Shown: positions 34,445 to 43,549, counted from the stretch's first letter. The stretch is DNA of 47,739 nucleotides from DAXETY01 sp051155755 (GCA_051155755.1 DAXETY010000007.1:1-47739); one strand, 5' to 3'. Notes: a model not told the origin generated them from the letters alone. Translations and numbers: made by a program.

Positions 34445-35127
34445 GCGACTACGGGCTGCTTTCCACTTTTCTGCTGGGTTTACTGGGTACCGGCCACTGC
34501 ATCGGGATGTGCGGACCGCTGGTGCTGGCTTTTCCGGGCCGAAGCGGCGGATTTCTACCGCATCTGTTTTATCACGGCGGTCGGATTTCGACCTACGTGC
34601 TGATCGGCATGTTGATGGGCGGAATCGCCGCCGGATTGATGCGCATTCCCATGACCTCCGGTGGGGACCCGCTTCAATGGGTGGCCCGAATCCAGATCGG
34701 ACTCTCGATGCTGGCCGGAGGCTTTCTGCTCTACCTGGGGCTTGCGCAGCTGGGTTTTCTCCGGGAACCCGGTTGGATGGCGGTGGCCCACCCGGAAAAG
34801 ATACCCGGATACAGGCGGATCATCCGGGCGGCCTATCTAAAGGGCCATAATGCGCAAATGTTGCTGACCGGAATGATCATGGGATTTTTGCCCTGCGGGC
34901 TTTCCTATGCCGCTTTTTCGCGTGCGTTGGCCAGCGGCGATCCCATCGAAGGGGCATTGCTTCTGGCGGCTTTTGGGATGGGCACTTTGCCGGGCCTTCT
35001 TTTGCTCGGAACCGGAGCCTCACGCCTGGCCCGCAAATATCGCCGCCATCTGGATCTGGTCGCCGGCCTGCTGATGCTCGCCATGGGCTTGTCATTGACG
35101 GTCCGGGCGACCGTTGCCATACTTTGA
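34441..35127 (+). CDS. Membrane protein of the DsbD/SafE (UreH-like) family
   Basis: This 228-residue protein has six or so hydrophobic helices and the paired signature of the DsbD_2/TauE-SafE-like group: TGHCIGMCGPLVLAF near the N-terminus (C20, C24) and GFLPCGLSYAAF in the middle (C152). Relatives are often encoded near copper ATPases and cbb3 oxidase genes and are thought to move reducing power or metal across the membrane. The start is TTG at 34441, overlapping the stop of the acetyltransferase. Given ccoI and the NosL-like operon in this window, a role in copper or thiol handling is a reasonable inference. Confidence 0.8.
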   Translation: MSDYGLLSTFLLGLLGTGHCIGMCGPLVLAFPGRSGGFLPHLFYHGGRISTYVLIGMLMGGIAAGLMRIPMTSGGDPLQWVARIQIGLSMLAGGFLLYLGLAQLGFLREPGWMAVAHPEKIPGYRRIIRAAYLKGHNAQMLLTGMIMGFLPCGLSYAAFSRALASGDPIEGALLLAAFGMGTLPGLLLLGTGASRLARKYRRHLDLVAGLLMLAMGLSLTVRATVAIL

Positions 35128-35219
35128 CAGGCAAAAGCGAGTTTTTTGCGGCGTCGGACGGGCTGCATGACCGGGCCGGATGAAAGTGGATTGAATCGAT
35201 ATTCGACGGGAGCATAGCA

Positions 35220-36026
35220 TTGAAAGACGGTGGATTCTGGGGCGCCGCCGAGCGCCGATACGCCCATCTGGACGAAGTGATCCATAAAAACCGGATTGCC
35301 AACTACGGCTACCGGACGGTGGCCGAAGCGGAGAAAAACGACTGGGTGCGGCGGCATTTCGATTCGGTGGCCCGCCAGTACGATTTCATGAATACGCTGC
35401 TCAGCTTCGGTATCCACTACCTGTGGAAGCATATCGCCGTTCAGGCGTTGAGACTCCAGCCCGGGGAAACCGTTCTGGACGTGTGCGGAGGCACCGGTGA
35501 CCTGGCGATCCTGGCCGCGCGCAAGGTCCTGCCCGGCGGACGCGTGGTGGTTTTCGACATCAACCGGGCGATGATCGAGGCGGGCCGCCGCAAACACTCC
35601 AATTCCGCGATCCGCAGAAAACTCGATTATGTCCAGGGCAATGCAGAGCACATTACGTTTCCGGGCCGATCCTTCGACGCGGTGATGGTCGGCTTCGGCA
35701 TCCGCAATGTCACCCATATGGAACGGGGTTTTCGCGAAATGTTTCGCGTGTTGAAGCCGGGCGGCCGGATGATGTGCCTGGAGTTTTCCAAACCGGCCAA
35801 CGTCGTGTTTCGATGGCTCTATGACATGTACTCCTTCTACGCGATGCCCCTGCTGGGCCAGCTGATCGCCGGCTCCCGGGATGCTTACACGCATCTGCCG
35901 GAATCCATTCGCGTGTTTCCCCTGCCGGATGAACTTTCCGCAATTCTGAGGAAGATCGGTTTTCACCAGGTGGCCTACCGACGACTCACCAACGGTATTG
36001 CCGTGATCCACATCGGCAAAAAATAA
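35220..36026 (+). CDS. menG: Demethylmenaquinone/ubiquinone methyltransferase
   Basis: This 268-residue SAM-dependent methyltransferase belongs to the UbiE/MenG family. The SAM-binding motif is LDVCGGTGDLA (86-96); family signatures are FDSVARQYDFMNTLLSFG (about 47-64) and VGFGIRNV followed by LKPGGRMMCLEFSKP. It should methylate demethylmenaquinol to menaquinol, the electron donor of the complex III in this window; ubiquinone is unlikely in this group. The first 45 residues extend beyond the usual start. The TTG at 35220 is used because it follows a GGGAG element; an internal start cannot be excluded. A terminator hairpin follows at 36131. Confidence 0.9.
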   Translation: MKDGGFWGAAERRYAHLDEVIHKNRIANYGYRTVAEAEKNDWVRRHFDSVARQYDFMNTLLSFGIHYLWKHIAVQALRLQPGETVLDVCGGTGDLAILAARKVLPGGRVVVFDINRAMIEAGRRKHSNSAIRRKLDYVQGNAEHITFPGRSFDAVMVGFGIRNVTHMERGFREMFRVLKPGGRMMCLEFSKPANVVFRWLYDMYSFYAMPLLGQLIAGSRDAYTHLPESIRVFPLPDELSAILRKIGFHQVAYRRLTNGIAVIHIGKK

Positions 36027-36130
36027 TCCGCCGGCATCTGTTCGGGCACTGCTGCGGCGGTTTTACACGTTCTGCACAAATCTCCCCCCTGGCGGTTGAC
36101 AATCCCGTCGGCTTGATCTTTTTTAAAGAT

Positions 36131-36154
36131 ACCCGGTGGAATATCGGGTTTTTT
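36131..36154 (+). terminator. Intrinsic terminator after menG
   Basis: ACCCG (36131-36135) and CGGGT (36145-36149) form a short stem with a loop of nine bases, followed directly by a run of T (36149-36154). It lies between menG and mscS and would end the upstream transcript. Confidence 0.6.
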
Positions 36155-36197
36155 GTTTGCATGAAGCACCATGGTATTTTTGACTCCAGGAGGTTTT

Positions 36198-37259
36198 ATG
36201 GCGTTTTTACAGGAAACGATTTTTGGCAATACCATACAACAGTGGATTGTGTTTGCGGGCATTGTCGTGCTGGGTACGGCAGTGCTGGTATTGGCCGCAG
36301 GGTGGATCGCCCGCAGTTTTCGCGCGTTGGATCGCAAGATTCCGGGCGATTATGCCGGCTGGATGGCGCATACCATGGAGCGGACCAAGAAATTTTTGAT
36401 GCTGGTGATTGCGTTGTATGCCGGTACGCGTTATCTGACGCTGCTCCCTTCGACCGCCAAATTATTTTTGGTTGCAGCCATTATTGCCGGGGGGCTGCAG
36501 GTCGGCATCTGGGCCTCGTACTTGATCAGCCAGATGGTTGTCCGTTCCGTGAACCGGGCCCGGGGCGATACCGAAGCCTCGTCGGCGGCCACCATCATCA
36601 ATGTGCTGAGCAGGGTGTTGGTCTGGACGTTCGTTCTGCTGGTGGTCCTGGATAATCTGGGATTTGACATCACGGCCCTGATTGCCGGTCTCGGGGTGGG
36701 CGGCATCGCCATCGCGATGGCTTCCCAGCAGGTGCTGTCGGAGCTTTTCGCCTCGCTGTCGATCCTTCTGGACAAGCCCTTCCAGGTGGGGGAATTCATT
36801 ATCGTAGGGGACATGCTGGGCGTGGTGGAAAACATCGGCTTGAAAACCACCCGCATCCGCAGTCTGAGCGGCGAGCTGTTGATATTTTCGAATGCGGACC
36901 TGCTTTCGAGCCGGATTCGCAACTACAAGACCATGCAGGAGCGGCGCGTCGTGTTCACCATCGGCGTCGAGTACAGCACGCCCTATCAGAAGCTCACGAA
37001 GATACCCGAAATCATCCGCAATGCCGTCGAGACCACCGAGGCCACCCGGTTCGATCGCTGCCATTTTGCCAGTTACGGCGATTTTTCTTTGAATTTCGAA
37101 ACGGTTTACTACGTGCTGTCCGGAGACTACAACCAGTACATGGACATCCAGCAGAAAATCAACCTGCAAATTTACGAGACCTTCGAGCAGGAGAATATCG
37201 TGTTTGCGTTTCCCACCCGCACGATCCACCTGAAACAGGCCGAGGAAGCCGGATCGTAA
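36198..37259 (+). CDS. MscS family mechanosensitive ion channel
   Basis: This 353-residue protein has three or four N-terminal membrane helices, then the pore-lining helix rich in Gly and Ala (ALIAGLGVGGIAIAMASQQVL, about 165-185) and the beta domain that follows it (KPFQVGEFIIVGDMLGVVENIG). This is the MscS plan; the channel opens under membrane tension to release solutes during osmotic downshock. The ATG at 36198 is chosen because AGGAGG lies five bases upstream; a frame extending to 36171 has no such signal. It is separated from menG by a terminator and is transcribed alone, facing the minus-strand b5 gene. Confidence 0.92.
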   Translation: MAFLQETIFGNTIQQWIVFAGIVVLGTAVLVLAAGWIARSFRALDRKIPGDYAGWMAHTMERTKKFLMLVIALYAGTRYLTLLPSTAKLFLVAAIIAGGLQVGIWASYLISQMVVRSVNRARGDTEASSAATIINVLSRVLVWTFVLLVVLDNLGFDITALIAGLGVGGIAIAMASQQVLSELFASLSILLDKPFQVGEFIIVGDMLGVVENIGLKTTRIRSLSGELLIFSNADLLSSRIRNYKTMQERRVVFTIGVEYSTPYQKLTKIPEIIRNAVETTEATRFDRCHFASYGDFSLNFETVYYVLSGDYNQYMDIQQKINLQIYETFEQENIVFAFPTRTIHLKQAEEAGS

Positions 37260-37370
37260 ATCTTGAAAACGCGTGTTGCGGCCTTTGGCATTCGCGAGGG
37301 ACTGGAAGCAGGCAGAATCGCTCCGACGAAAAGACCGAAGAACGGGGCTTGAAAATTTGAAACGCGCTGC

Positions 37371-38084
37371 CTATTCCTCCTCGATGGGGAAGGTCATCGT
37401 TGCGCCGTACCAGCCTATAACGGAAATCAGCGGAAATAAAAGAAGCGAGAGGATCAAGTACGGGATGTTGACGCCCTGTGAGCCTGCCAGCAGTTCCGGG
37501 TGGTTCAGTCGCCAGACGAAAAGCACCACCGCCAGAATCAGCGTGACGGCGGAAAGGGGGATCTTGATTGCCACCGGCCGCATCATTTGGGCCATGTAAT
37601 TGTACCACCAGGTAAAAAAACCGGTGACCATGGCCACCAGCATGAACAGAATGCCGCCGGCCAGGCAGTGAAATGCCGTGGTTTCGAAGGCGCGATTGCC
37701 GGTCAGGACAAACAGGACATTGAAAAACGGGTTGGAGAGCATGAAAACGATCGGGAAATGAACCGTCATCGGATGGGGATGGCGGCGGAAGAAAGGGTTG
37801 GTCTCCAGCAACCAGGCCACGGGGCGGGGCATCTTTCTTTCCGGTTCCTGCTCCTTTGCCAGGACCGCCACCTGGGGATAACGCTCCAGCACGTCGGCCT
37901 CGTGGGGTGCGGCCTGAATGTCGGTACTCAGATCAGCACCGGCATTGTGCCGTCGCATGTGCTGGCCGCCTTTCCACATTTTGCTTTCGCTGACATCGTA
38001 GACCTTGCCTTTATGGGCGATATAAATCGGCTTTCCGTCTTTTCCATTGTATTCCGTCAGCTCTTTTTCCGTCATCTCCTTCAT
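37371..38084 (-). CDS. Cytochrome b5-like domain fused to DUF2231 membrane domain
   Basis: This 237-residue protein begins with a cytochrome b5-like/MAPR-type domain (about 1-80): ELTEYNGKDGKPIYIAHKGKVYDVS, then GGQHMRRHNAGADLS and AAPH, with histidines as likely haem ligands. The C-terminal part is a four-helix DUF2231-type membrane domain (from about 100; HPHPMTVHFPIVF is its usual opening). It looks like a membrane-bound b-type haem protein for electron transfer with quinones. It lies 100 bases downstream of a UbiA prenyltransferase on the same strand. The ATG at 38084 follows GAGGA; the frame open to 38147 adds a stretch unlike the family. Confidence 0.82.
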   Translation of the reverse strand: MKEMTEKELTEYNGKDGKPIYIAHKGKVYDVSESKMWKGGQHMRRHNAGADLSTDIQAAPHEADVLERYPQVAVLAKEQEPERKMPRPVAWLLETNPFFRRHPHPMTVHFPIVFMLSNPFFNVLFVLTGNRAFETTAFHCLAGGILFMLVAMVTGFFTWWYNYMAQMMRPVAIKIPLSAVTLILAVVLFVWRLNHPELLAGSQGVNIPYLILSLLLFPLISVIGWYGATMTFPIEEE

Positions 38085-38184
38085 CGGTTCGTCCTCGGCG
38101 TTCCATTTTTCTGTGAAGGTCAGGTCAACCGGCCCGCCCGGTTGCACTGGATTTCGATGACCCGGTACGGGTCGAGAACAGGTT

Positions 38185-39135
38185 TCAACGGACGGCCAAC
38201 ACCAGCAGTATCAACGCCAACATGGCCGGTGGATAATATGAGGCGCGGTTGAACAGCGCCATGGCGCTGCGGCGCTGCTTGCTGCGGTACAGCTGTATGA
38301 CCGGGGGCAACAACAAGTAAGCCCCCAGCAGCAGGGCGCCGGCATAAAAGGCCATGTTGGCGTTCAGAGGAGAAATGCCGATCAGGGCGGTTTTAAAGAT
38401 CAGGGCAACGCTGATGGCCACCAGGGCGAGCCCGGCTGCATTGCGCGGCCCGAATCGGACCGGGATGGTCTGGGCATTGAGTTTGCGGTCCGCATCGATA
38501 TCGGCCCAATCGGCCGGAATGTTCTGGCCGCCGATCTCCCAGAAAAACAACCAGAAGAAAAGCAGCACCACGAAGGCGAGGGAGGGATCGGCGTCTACGG
38601 CGAATACGGCGGCCACCGTTCCGGAGGTCTTTACAGCGCCGCTGATCAGGGTTCGCATCGGACTGATCCGCAGCATCCAGCAGTAAACGGCCTCCAGCAG
38701 GCAACCGCCGATAAAAATCAGCACGCATACCGGGTTCAGCAGCCAGGCGCCGACAATCGCCACGATCGACCAAGCCAGCGCCCAGGCCAGTCCTTTGGGA
38801 AAGCTGAGCAGCCCCTGGGCCATCGGGTGCCGTATCATAGCGGCGTCCAGGTAGTTGTCGGATTCCCGCAGCCCTCCGGATATCTTCGCCTTCTCCTGAT
38901 CCACCCGATAGTCGATGACGTCATTAAGGGCGTAGACAGCCGTGTATCCGGCGAAGACGGTGAGCAGTCCGATCAGTGAAATGGCGATGGGTGGAAAATG
39001 GCCGAGCCAGAGCAATGCGCCGAAAACAGGCATCGCCATATCCAGCAGCGCGTGCGGGGTTCTGGAAAGGGCCAGGAACAGTTTGATATGGGACGGTGCG
39101 GTGCGGGTGTTTTGTGCGGGCGTGTCGGTCAACAA
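38185..39135 (-). CDS. UbiA family prenyltransferase
   Basis: This 316-residue protein has about eight or nine membrane helices and the two Asp-rich motifs of UbiA enzymes: NDVIDYRVD (71-79) and DWADIDADRK (209-218), which bind the Mg-prenyl diphosphate. It attaches a prenyl chain to an aromatic or similar acceptor. Candidates are the MenA step of menaquinone synthesis, haem O/A synthesis, or an archaeal-like lipid step. With menG nearby, quinone synthesis is likeliest, but the sequence alone does not decide. The start is TTG at 39135 with AGGA upstream. The b5-DUF2231 gene follows in the same direction. Confidence 0.88.
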   Translation of the reverse strand: MLTDTPAQNTRTAPSHIKLFLALSRTPHALLDMAMPVFGALLWLGHFPPIAISLIGLLTVFAGYTAVYALNDVIDYRVDQEKAKISGGLRESDNYLDAAMIRHPMAQGLLSFPKGLAWALAWSIVAIVGAWLLNPVCVLIFIGGCLLEAVYCWMLRISPMRTLISGAVKTSGTVAAVFAVDADPSLAFVVLLFFWLFFWEIGGQNIPADWADIDADRKLNAQTIPVRFGPRNAAGLALVAISVALIFKTALIGISPLNANMAFYAGALLLGAYLLLPPVIQLYRSKQRRSAMALFNRASYYPPAMLALILLVLAVR

Positions 39136-39398
39136 TGTCGGTCCTGTCGGCAGTATTTACGTCTTTGCGGAAGCATCCTCCGGAAAACACATCCTTCGAA
39201 TTTTAAAAAATCTTTCAGCTCACAAGCAGAAACCGGATGATTTCGGAGAAATCCACGCGGTTCCTCCGGCCCGGCCGGCGGCAGCAGATTGCACACGACC
39301 CACCGGCCGATTCAACGCTGTTTTCGAATGGGTCGCTTCATTTCGGCAGGCCGCGTTCCCGGCAGCGCCGTTCGGATCTTTCGGACGTTGCCGGCAGT

Positions 39399-39608
39399 TT
39401 ACGATTCGGACAGCTTGCAGTCCTTGTCCCACTCGGGACAGACGTCTTTCATTTTGGCTTCGTATTGTTTCATGCATTCGGCGCATTCCAATTCGGCATT
39501 GGGCAGGTCGCCGTATCGTTGTTTCATTTCTTCGGCCGAAAGAACGTTGACACTGCTGCACCCGCACTGCGGACAGGCCGACTCGATCCGATAATTCTTA
39601 CTGCTCAT
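39399..39608 (-). CDS. Small zinc-ribbon-like protein
   Basis: This 69-residue protein has two cysteine pairs (C12-x2-C15 with C17, and C42-x2-C45) plus C57 and C64, the spacing of a zinc ribbon. No family name is recognised. The ATG at 39608 is preceded by GGAGGAG on the minus strand, a strong ribosome site, and overlaps the last 11 bases of fumC, so it is made together with fumarase. A TTG at 39620 is possible but has no better signal. The role is unknown. Confidence 0.72.
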   Translation of the reverse strand: MSSKNYRIESACPQCGCSSVNVLSAEEMKQRYGDLPNAELECAECMKQYEAKMKDVCPEWDKDCKLSES

Positions 39609-40983
39609 GGTCTCCTCCAACGTTCAAAATTCGATTCAACACTTCCGCCGGCAGAATGTTTTCCTGCCGGGCAACTTCGCGAACGGTTTTGCCGGATTCA
39701 AACGCTTTTTTGGCAATATCGGCAGCCTTTTCGTAACCGATCTCCGGGACCAGGCCGGTAACCATTGCCAGGCTCTGCTCGATGTTGGCCGCACAGCGCT
39801 CCCGATTTGCCGTAATTCCTTTTATACATTTTTCAGTGAAAACATCAACAGCAGAGGCCAGCAGATGAATTGACTGCAGTAGGTTGTGCGCGATCACCGG
39901 AATCATCACGTTCAGTTCGAAGTTCCCGGCCTGGCCGCCGTATGTGATTGCCGTATCGTTGCCGATCACCTGGGCGGCCACCTGAAGCACCGCCTCGGGG
40001 ATGACAGGATTGACTTTTCCCGGCATGATCGACGAGCCGGGCTGCAACGATGGAATGTTGATTTCCCCCAGGCCGCAGCGGGGTCCGGAAGCAAGCCAGC
40101 GGATATCGTTGGCGATTTTCACCAGCGAGACCGCAAGGGTTTTCAGCGCGCCGCTGACCTCCACGGCGGCATCCCGACCGGCCTGCGCCTCGAAGTGATT
40201 GACCGCTTCGCTGAAGGGCAGTCCGGTGTTGCGGCGCAGGCGATCGATCACCCCGGCGGCAAAACCCGGCGTTGCATTCAAGCCGGTGCCGACCGCGGTG
40301 CCGCCGAGGGCAAGTTCCGCCAGCCTGGTCTCGCAGGCTTTCAGGCGGTCGACCGCCAGTTCGATCTGGCGGGCGAATCCGGAAAATTCCTGCCCCAGGG
40401 TCATGGGTACGGCATCCTGCAGATGCGTCCGACCGATTTTATGCACGTCGGTAAAATCCGCGGCCTTCTTCAGCAACACGGATTGCAGCATTCGCAACCC
40501 GGGGATCAGGCTCTGACGAATTTCAGATAGAGCGGCCACGTGCAGCGTGGTTGGGATCACATCGTTGCTGGACTGGCCCTGGTTGACGTGATGGTTGGGA
40601 TGGACCGGCCGGCGGGTGGATTTTTCTCCGGTGAGCAGCTCATTGGCACGGGTGGCCACCACCTCGTTCATGTTCATGTTGGTGGAAGTTCCCGATCCGG
40701 TTTGATAGACGTCCACCACGAACTGCTTGTCGAAACGTCCTTCGACCACTTCGCCGGCCGCCTTCACGATCGCCCGTCCCAGCTCCGGTTCGAGCAGCCC
40801 GAGCTCCAGGTTTACTTCGGCGGCACAGCGCTTGATAAGCGCCAAAGCCCGGATAAAAGACGACTGCAGCACGATTCCGCTGATGGGGAAGTTTTCGACG
40901 GCTCGCTGGGTCTGGGCACCGTAATAGGCATCCACGGGCACCTGCACGGTTCCCAGCGTATCTTTTTCTTCGCGATAATCCAT
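39598..40983 (-). CDS. fumC: Fumarate hydratase, class II
   Basis: This 461-residue enzyme converts fumarate and malate in the citric acid cycle. Class II signatures are present: TGSGTSTNMN (95-104), GRTHLQDA (184-191) and the catalytic loop GSSIMPGKVNP (316-326). Length is normal for FumC. Class II fumarases have no iron-sulfur cluster and resist oxygen. It lies on the minus strand with a small zinc-ribbon gene overlapping its end and with aconitase upstream, a small citric-acid-cycle group. The start MDYREEKDTLG matches the family. Confidence 0.96.
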   Translation of the reverse strand: MDYREEKDTLGTVQVPVDAYYGAQTQRAVENFPISGIVLQSSFIRALALIKRCAAEVNLELGLLEPELGRAIVKAAGEVVEGRFDKQFVVDVYQTGSGTSTNMNMNEVVATRANELLTGEKSTRRPVHPNHHVNQGQSSNDVIPTTLHVAALSEIRQSLIPGLRMLQSVLLKKAADFTDVHKIGRTHLQDAVPMTLGQEFSGFARQIELAVDRLKACETRLAELALGGTAVGTGLNATPGFAAGVIDRLRRNTGLPFSEAVNHFEAQAGRDAAVEVSGALKTLAVSLVKIANDIRWLASGPRCGLGEINIPSLQPGSSIMPGKVNPVIPEAVLQVAAQVIGNDTAITYGGQAGNFELNVMIPVIAHNLLQSIHLLASAVDVFTEKCIKGITANRERCAANIEQSLAMVTGLVPEIGYEKAADIAKKAFESGKTVREVARQENILPAEVLNRILNVGGDHEQ

Positions 40984-41020
40984 TTTAGGATTTCAAAATT
41001 TGAAATGCTCAATTCAGGAT

Positions 41021-41293
41021 TTACTTGTCGTAAAGATCTCCCTTGGGCATCCGTTCGATGTTGCCGCGCAGCTGGGCGATTTCAATGCCCAGGCTCACGC
41101 ACTGCTTATCGTCCATGCAAAGGGAAGCGTCCTCTTTGTCAAGAAAGGTTTTCAGTTCATGCTTGTCTTTTTTTAAATGGACCACCCAGGAATTCTGGGC
41201 CTCGTCGAATTCGACCTTCACATCGATCCCGCACTCTCCGATATCCGGATAAATCGATCGAATTTTTTCGCACAGCTTTTCCTTGTCGATCAT
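41021..41293 (-). CDS. Small protein of unknown function between aconitase and fumarase
   Basis: This 90-residue protein is soluble and charged, with four cysteines (C8, C21, C59, C65) and a predicted alternation of strands and helices. I recognise no family. The start at 41293 has AAAGGAGG-like sequence upstream on the minus strand (complement of CCTCCTTTG at 41300). It lies 37 bases before fumC and 96 bases after aconitase in the same direction, so it is probably co-transcribed with them. Confidence 0.75.
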   Translation of the reverse strand: MIDKEKLCEKIRSIYPDIGECGIDVKVEFDEAQNSWVVHLKKDKHELKTFLDKEDASLCMDDKQCVSLGIEIAQLRGNIERMPKGDLYDK

Positions 41294-41389
41294 TGCTGGC
41301 CTCCTTTGAGTAAAGACAGTTTCGTGCCGGACGTTAAATGCAGGTTCAAAATAAGGTTTTCCCGATTCGACGTCAAGTTGGACCCGGCG

Positions 41390-43333
41390 TTATGACTGAC
41401 GCTTGCGAACCACGTTGATCAGGCTTCCGTCCAGGACCATCTCGATCTGACGTTGGCTCATGTGGTGCTGCAACGTGTAGGTGCGGCCGCGGGTCTTGTT
41501 GGTCATCTTCACTTCGCTTCCGGATTGGATGGCATCGCGCAGGCCCTCAAACTGCAGAACATCTCCCTGTTCGATGGCGTCATAGTCGGAGGGCTTCTGG
41601 AATGTCAGCGGAAGGATGCCGAAATTGACGAGGTTTTGCCAGTGGATCCGGGCGAATTTTTTGGCGATGGCCACCCGCAACCCCAGGTATCGCGGAGCCA
41701 GGGCCGCATGCTCCCGGCTCGATCCCTGGCCGTAATTGTCCCCGCCCACCACGATGAAGTTTCCGCGGTCGCGTTCCATGGCACGTTCGTAGAAATTTTC
41801 GTCGATGCGGCTGAAGCAGAACTTCGAAATCTCGGGGATATTGCTGCGAAAGGGCAGGATTTTACTGCCCGCGGGCATGATTTCGTCGGTGGAAATGTCG
41901 TCTCCCATTTTCAGCAGCACCGGTGCTTCCAGTGAATCCGGCAAGGGGTCGAACGCCGGCAGTGGCTGAATGTTGGGGCCCTTGACCAGCTCGATGGATT
42001 GCCGCTCTTGTTGCGGCAAGGGCGCCAGCATCATTTCCTGATTGATCCGAATTTCCGCCGGTTCACTGTAATCGGGGTATTTGCCGTCGAAATCCCGCGG
42101 ATCGGTGATTTTTCCGGTCAGGGCCGATACGGCGGCGGTTTCGGGACTGCACAGGTAGACCTGATCTCCCTTGGTTCCGGAACGTCCCGGGAAATTGCGC
42201 GGCACCGTGCGCAGGCTGATTTTGCCGGAGGCCGGGGCCTGGCCCATACCGATGCAGCCGTTGCAGCCCGGCTGATGGATGCGGGCCCCGGCATGAATCA
42301 ATTTTTCCAGGTATCCGAATTGAATGAGGTTTTCAAGGATCTGGCGCGAGGTCGGATTGATGTCCATCGACACCCAGTCGGCAACCTGGCGGCCTTCCAC
42401 GATCAGGGCCGGCATGGCAAAGTCTCGAAATCCGGGGTTGGCCGAAGAGCCGATGTAGGACTGATAGATTTCTTTGCCGGCCACCTCCTCGACGGTGACC
42501 ACGTCACCGGGGCTGCTCGGTCTGGCGATCAGCGGCACCAGCTTCGAAAGATCGATTTCATCGCTTTCGTCGTATTGGGCGTCTTCGTCGGCTTCGATTT
42601 CCTGCCATGCATCCTCGCGGCCCTGTTGTTTCAAAAAACGCCGCACGACTTCGTCCGAAGGAAAGATCGTGGTGGTGGCACCCAGCTCCGTTCCCATGTT
42701 GGCGATCACATGGCGATCCATGGCCGACAGGCTTTGCAGGCCGGGGCCGTGATATTCGACGATTTTACCGATGCCGCCGCTGACCCCGTGCCGGCGCAGC
42801 ATTTCCAGAATCACGTCCTTGGCGCTGACCCAATCCGGAAGTTTGCCGGTCAGGCGGATGCCCATCACCGCCGGCATCTTGATAAAGATCGGCTCACCGG
42901 CCATGGCCATGGCCACCTCAAGGCCCCCGGCGCCCATGGCCAGCATTCCCAGCGAGCCCGCAGCCGGGGTGTGGCTGTCGGACCCGAGCATGGATTTGCC
43001 CGGCTTTCCGAAACGTTCCATGTGTACCGGGTGGCTGACGCCGTTGCCCGGCCGACTGTACCAGAGGCCGAATTTGCGGCAGGCGCTGCGCAGAAACAGA
43101 TGGTCATCAGGGTTTTTGAAATCGGTCTGCAGCAGATTGTGATCGACGTATTGGGCCGAGAGTTCGGTTTTGACAGTGGGAACCTGCATGGCTTCGAATT
43201 CCAGCATTACCATCGTGCCGGTGGCATCCTGGGTAAGGGTCTGATCGATTTTCAGACCGATTTCCTCTCCGGGTTTCATCGTGCCTTTCACCAGATGGCT
43301 TTCAATGAGTTTTTGAGCAACGTTGCGGCCCAT
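41390..43333 (-). CDS. Aconitate hydratase (short, single-polypeptide type)
   Basis: This 647-residue enzyme should isomerise citrate and isocitrate. It has the aconitase plan, with GSDSHT (117-122), the iron-sulfur Cys pair HQPGCNGCIGMG (C357, C360), and the swivel domain at the C-terminus with GDNYGQGSSREHAAL. It is shorter than AcnA (about 890) and AcnB (about 865) and fits the compact bacterial group. The motif that normally supplies the third cluster cysteine (GSCTN) reads GSSAN here (295-299). The ATG at 43333 is chosen because GGAGGAGG lies just upstream on the minus strand; a frame open to 43417 has none. It heads the aconitase-fumarase group. Confidence 0.92.
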   Translation of the reverse strand: MGRNVAQKLIESHLVKGTMKPGEEIGLKIDQTLTQDATGTMVMLEFEAMQVPTVKTELSAQYVDHNLLQTDFKNPDDHLFLRSACRKFGLWYSRPGNGVSHPVHMERFGKPGKSMLGSDSHTPAAGSLGMLAMGAGGLEVAMAMAGEPIFIKMPAVMGIRLTGKLPDWVSAKDVILEMLRRHGVSGGIGKIVEYHGPGLQSLSAMDRHVIANMGTELGATTTIFPSDEVVRRFLKQQGREDAWQEIEADEDAQYDESDEIDLSKLVPLIARPSSPGDVVTVEEVAGKEIYQSYIGSSANPGFRDFAMPALIVEGRQVADWVSMDINPTSRQILENLIQFGYLEKLIHAGARIHQPGCNGCIGMGQAPASGKISLRTVPRNFPGRSGTKGDQVYLCSPETAAVSALTGKITDPRDFDGKYPDYSEPAEIRINQEMMLAPLPQQERQSIELVKGPNIQPLPAFDPLPDSLEAPVLLKMGDDISTDEIMPAGSKILPFRSNIPEISKFCFSRIDENFYERAMERDRGNFIVVGGDNYGQGSSREHAALAPRYLGLRVAIAKKFARIHWQNLVNFGILPLTFQKPSDYDAIEQGDVLQFEGLRDAIQSGSEVKMTNKTRGRTYTLQHHMSQRQIEMVLDGSLINVVRKRQS

Positions 43334-43420
43334 GATGACCTCCTCCTCAGTGTGATTGTAACCTGGTATTCTTCCAGAAATGGTTCTTTTCCCGCCAAGT
43401 CCTGCCGGCGGCGGCATGAT

Positions 43421-43436
43421 TCACGCCATGGCGTGA
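43421..43436. promoter_or_regulatory. Perfect 16-bp palindrome upstream of the aconitase gene
   Basis: TCACGCCATGGCGTGA is its own reverse complement and is embedded in a larger imperfect palindrome of GCCGGC-rich arms. It lies about 88 bases before the aconitase start; a -10-like TACAAT (minus strand, 43360-43355) lies between. It could be a dimeric regulator site. Confidence 0.4.
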
Positions 43437-43549
43437 TTGCCGGCTGCGACCTGCGGCCTGTATGCATCGCGGGGGCGGCCTTGCAAAAAGCAGAAGGCTT
43501 CGGGGCAAAGAAAAAAAATACCTGTTTTGAATCGGGCCCCCCATCGCGC

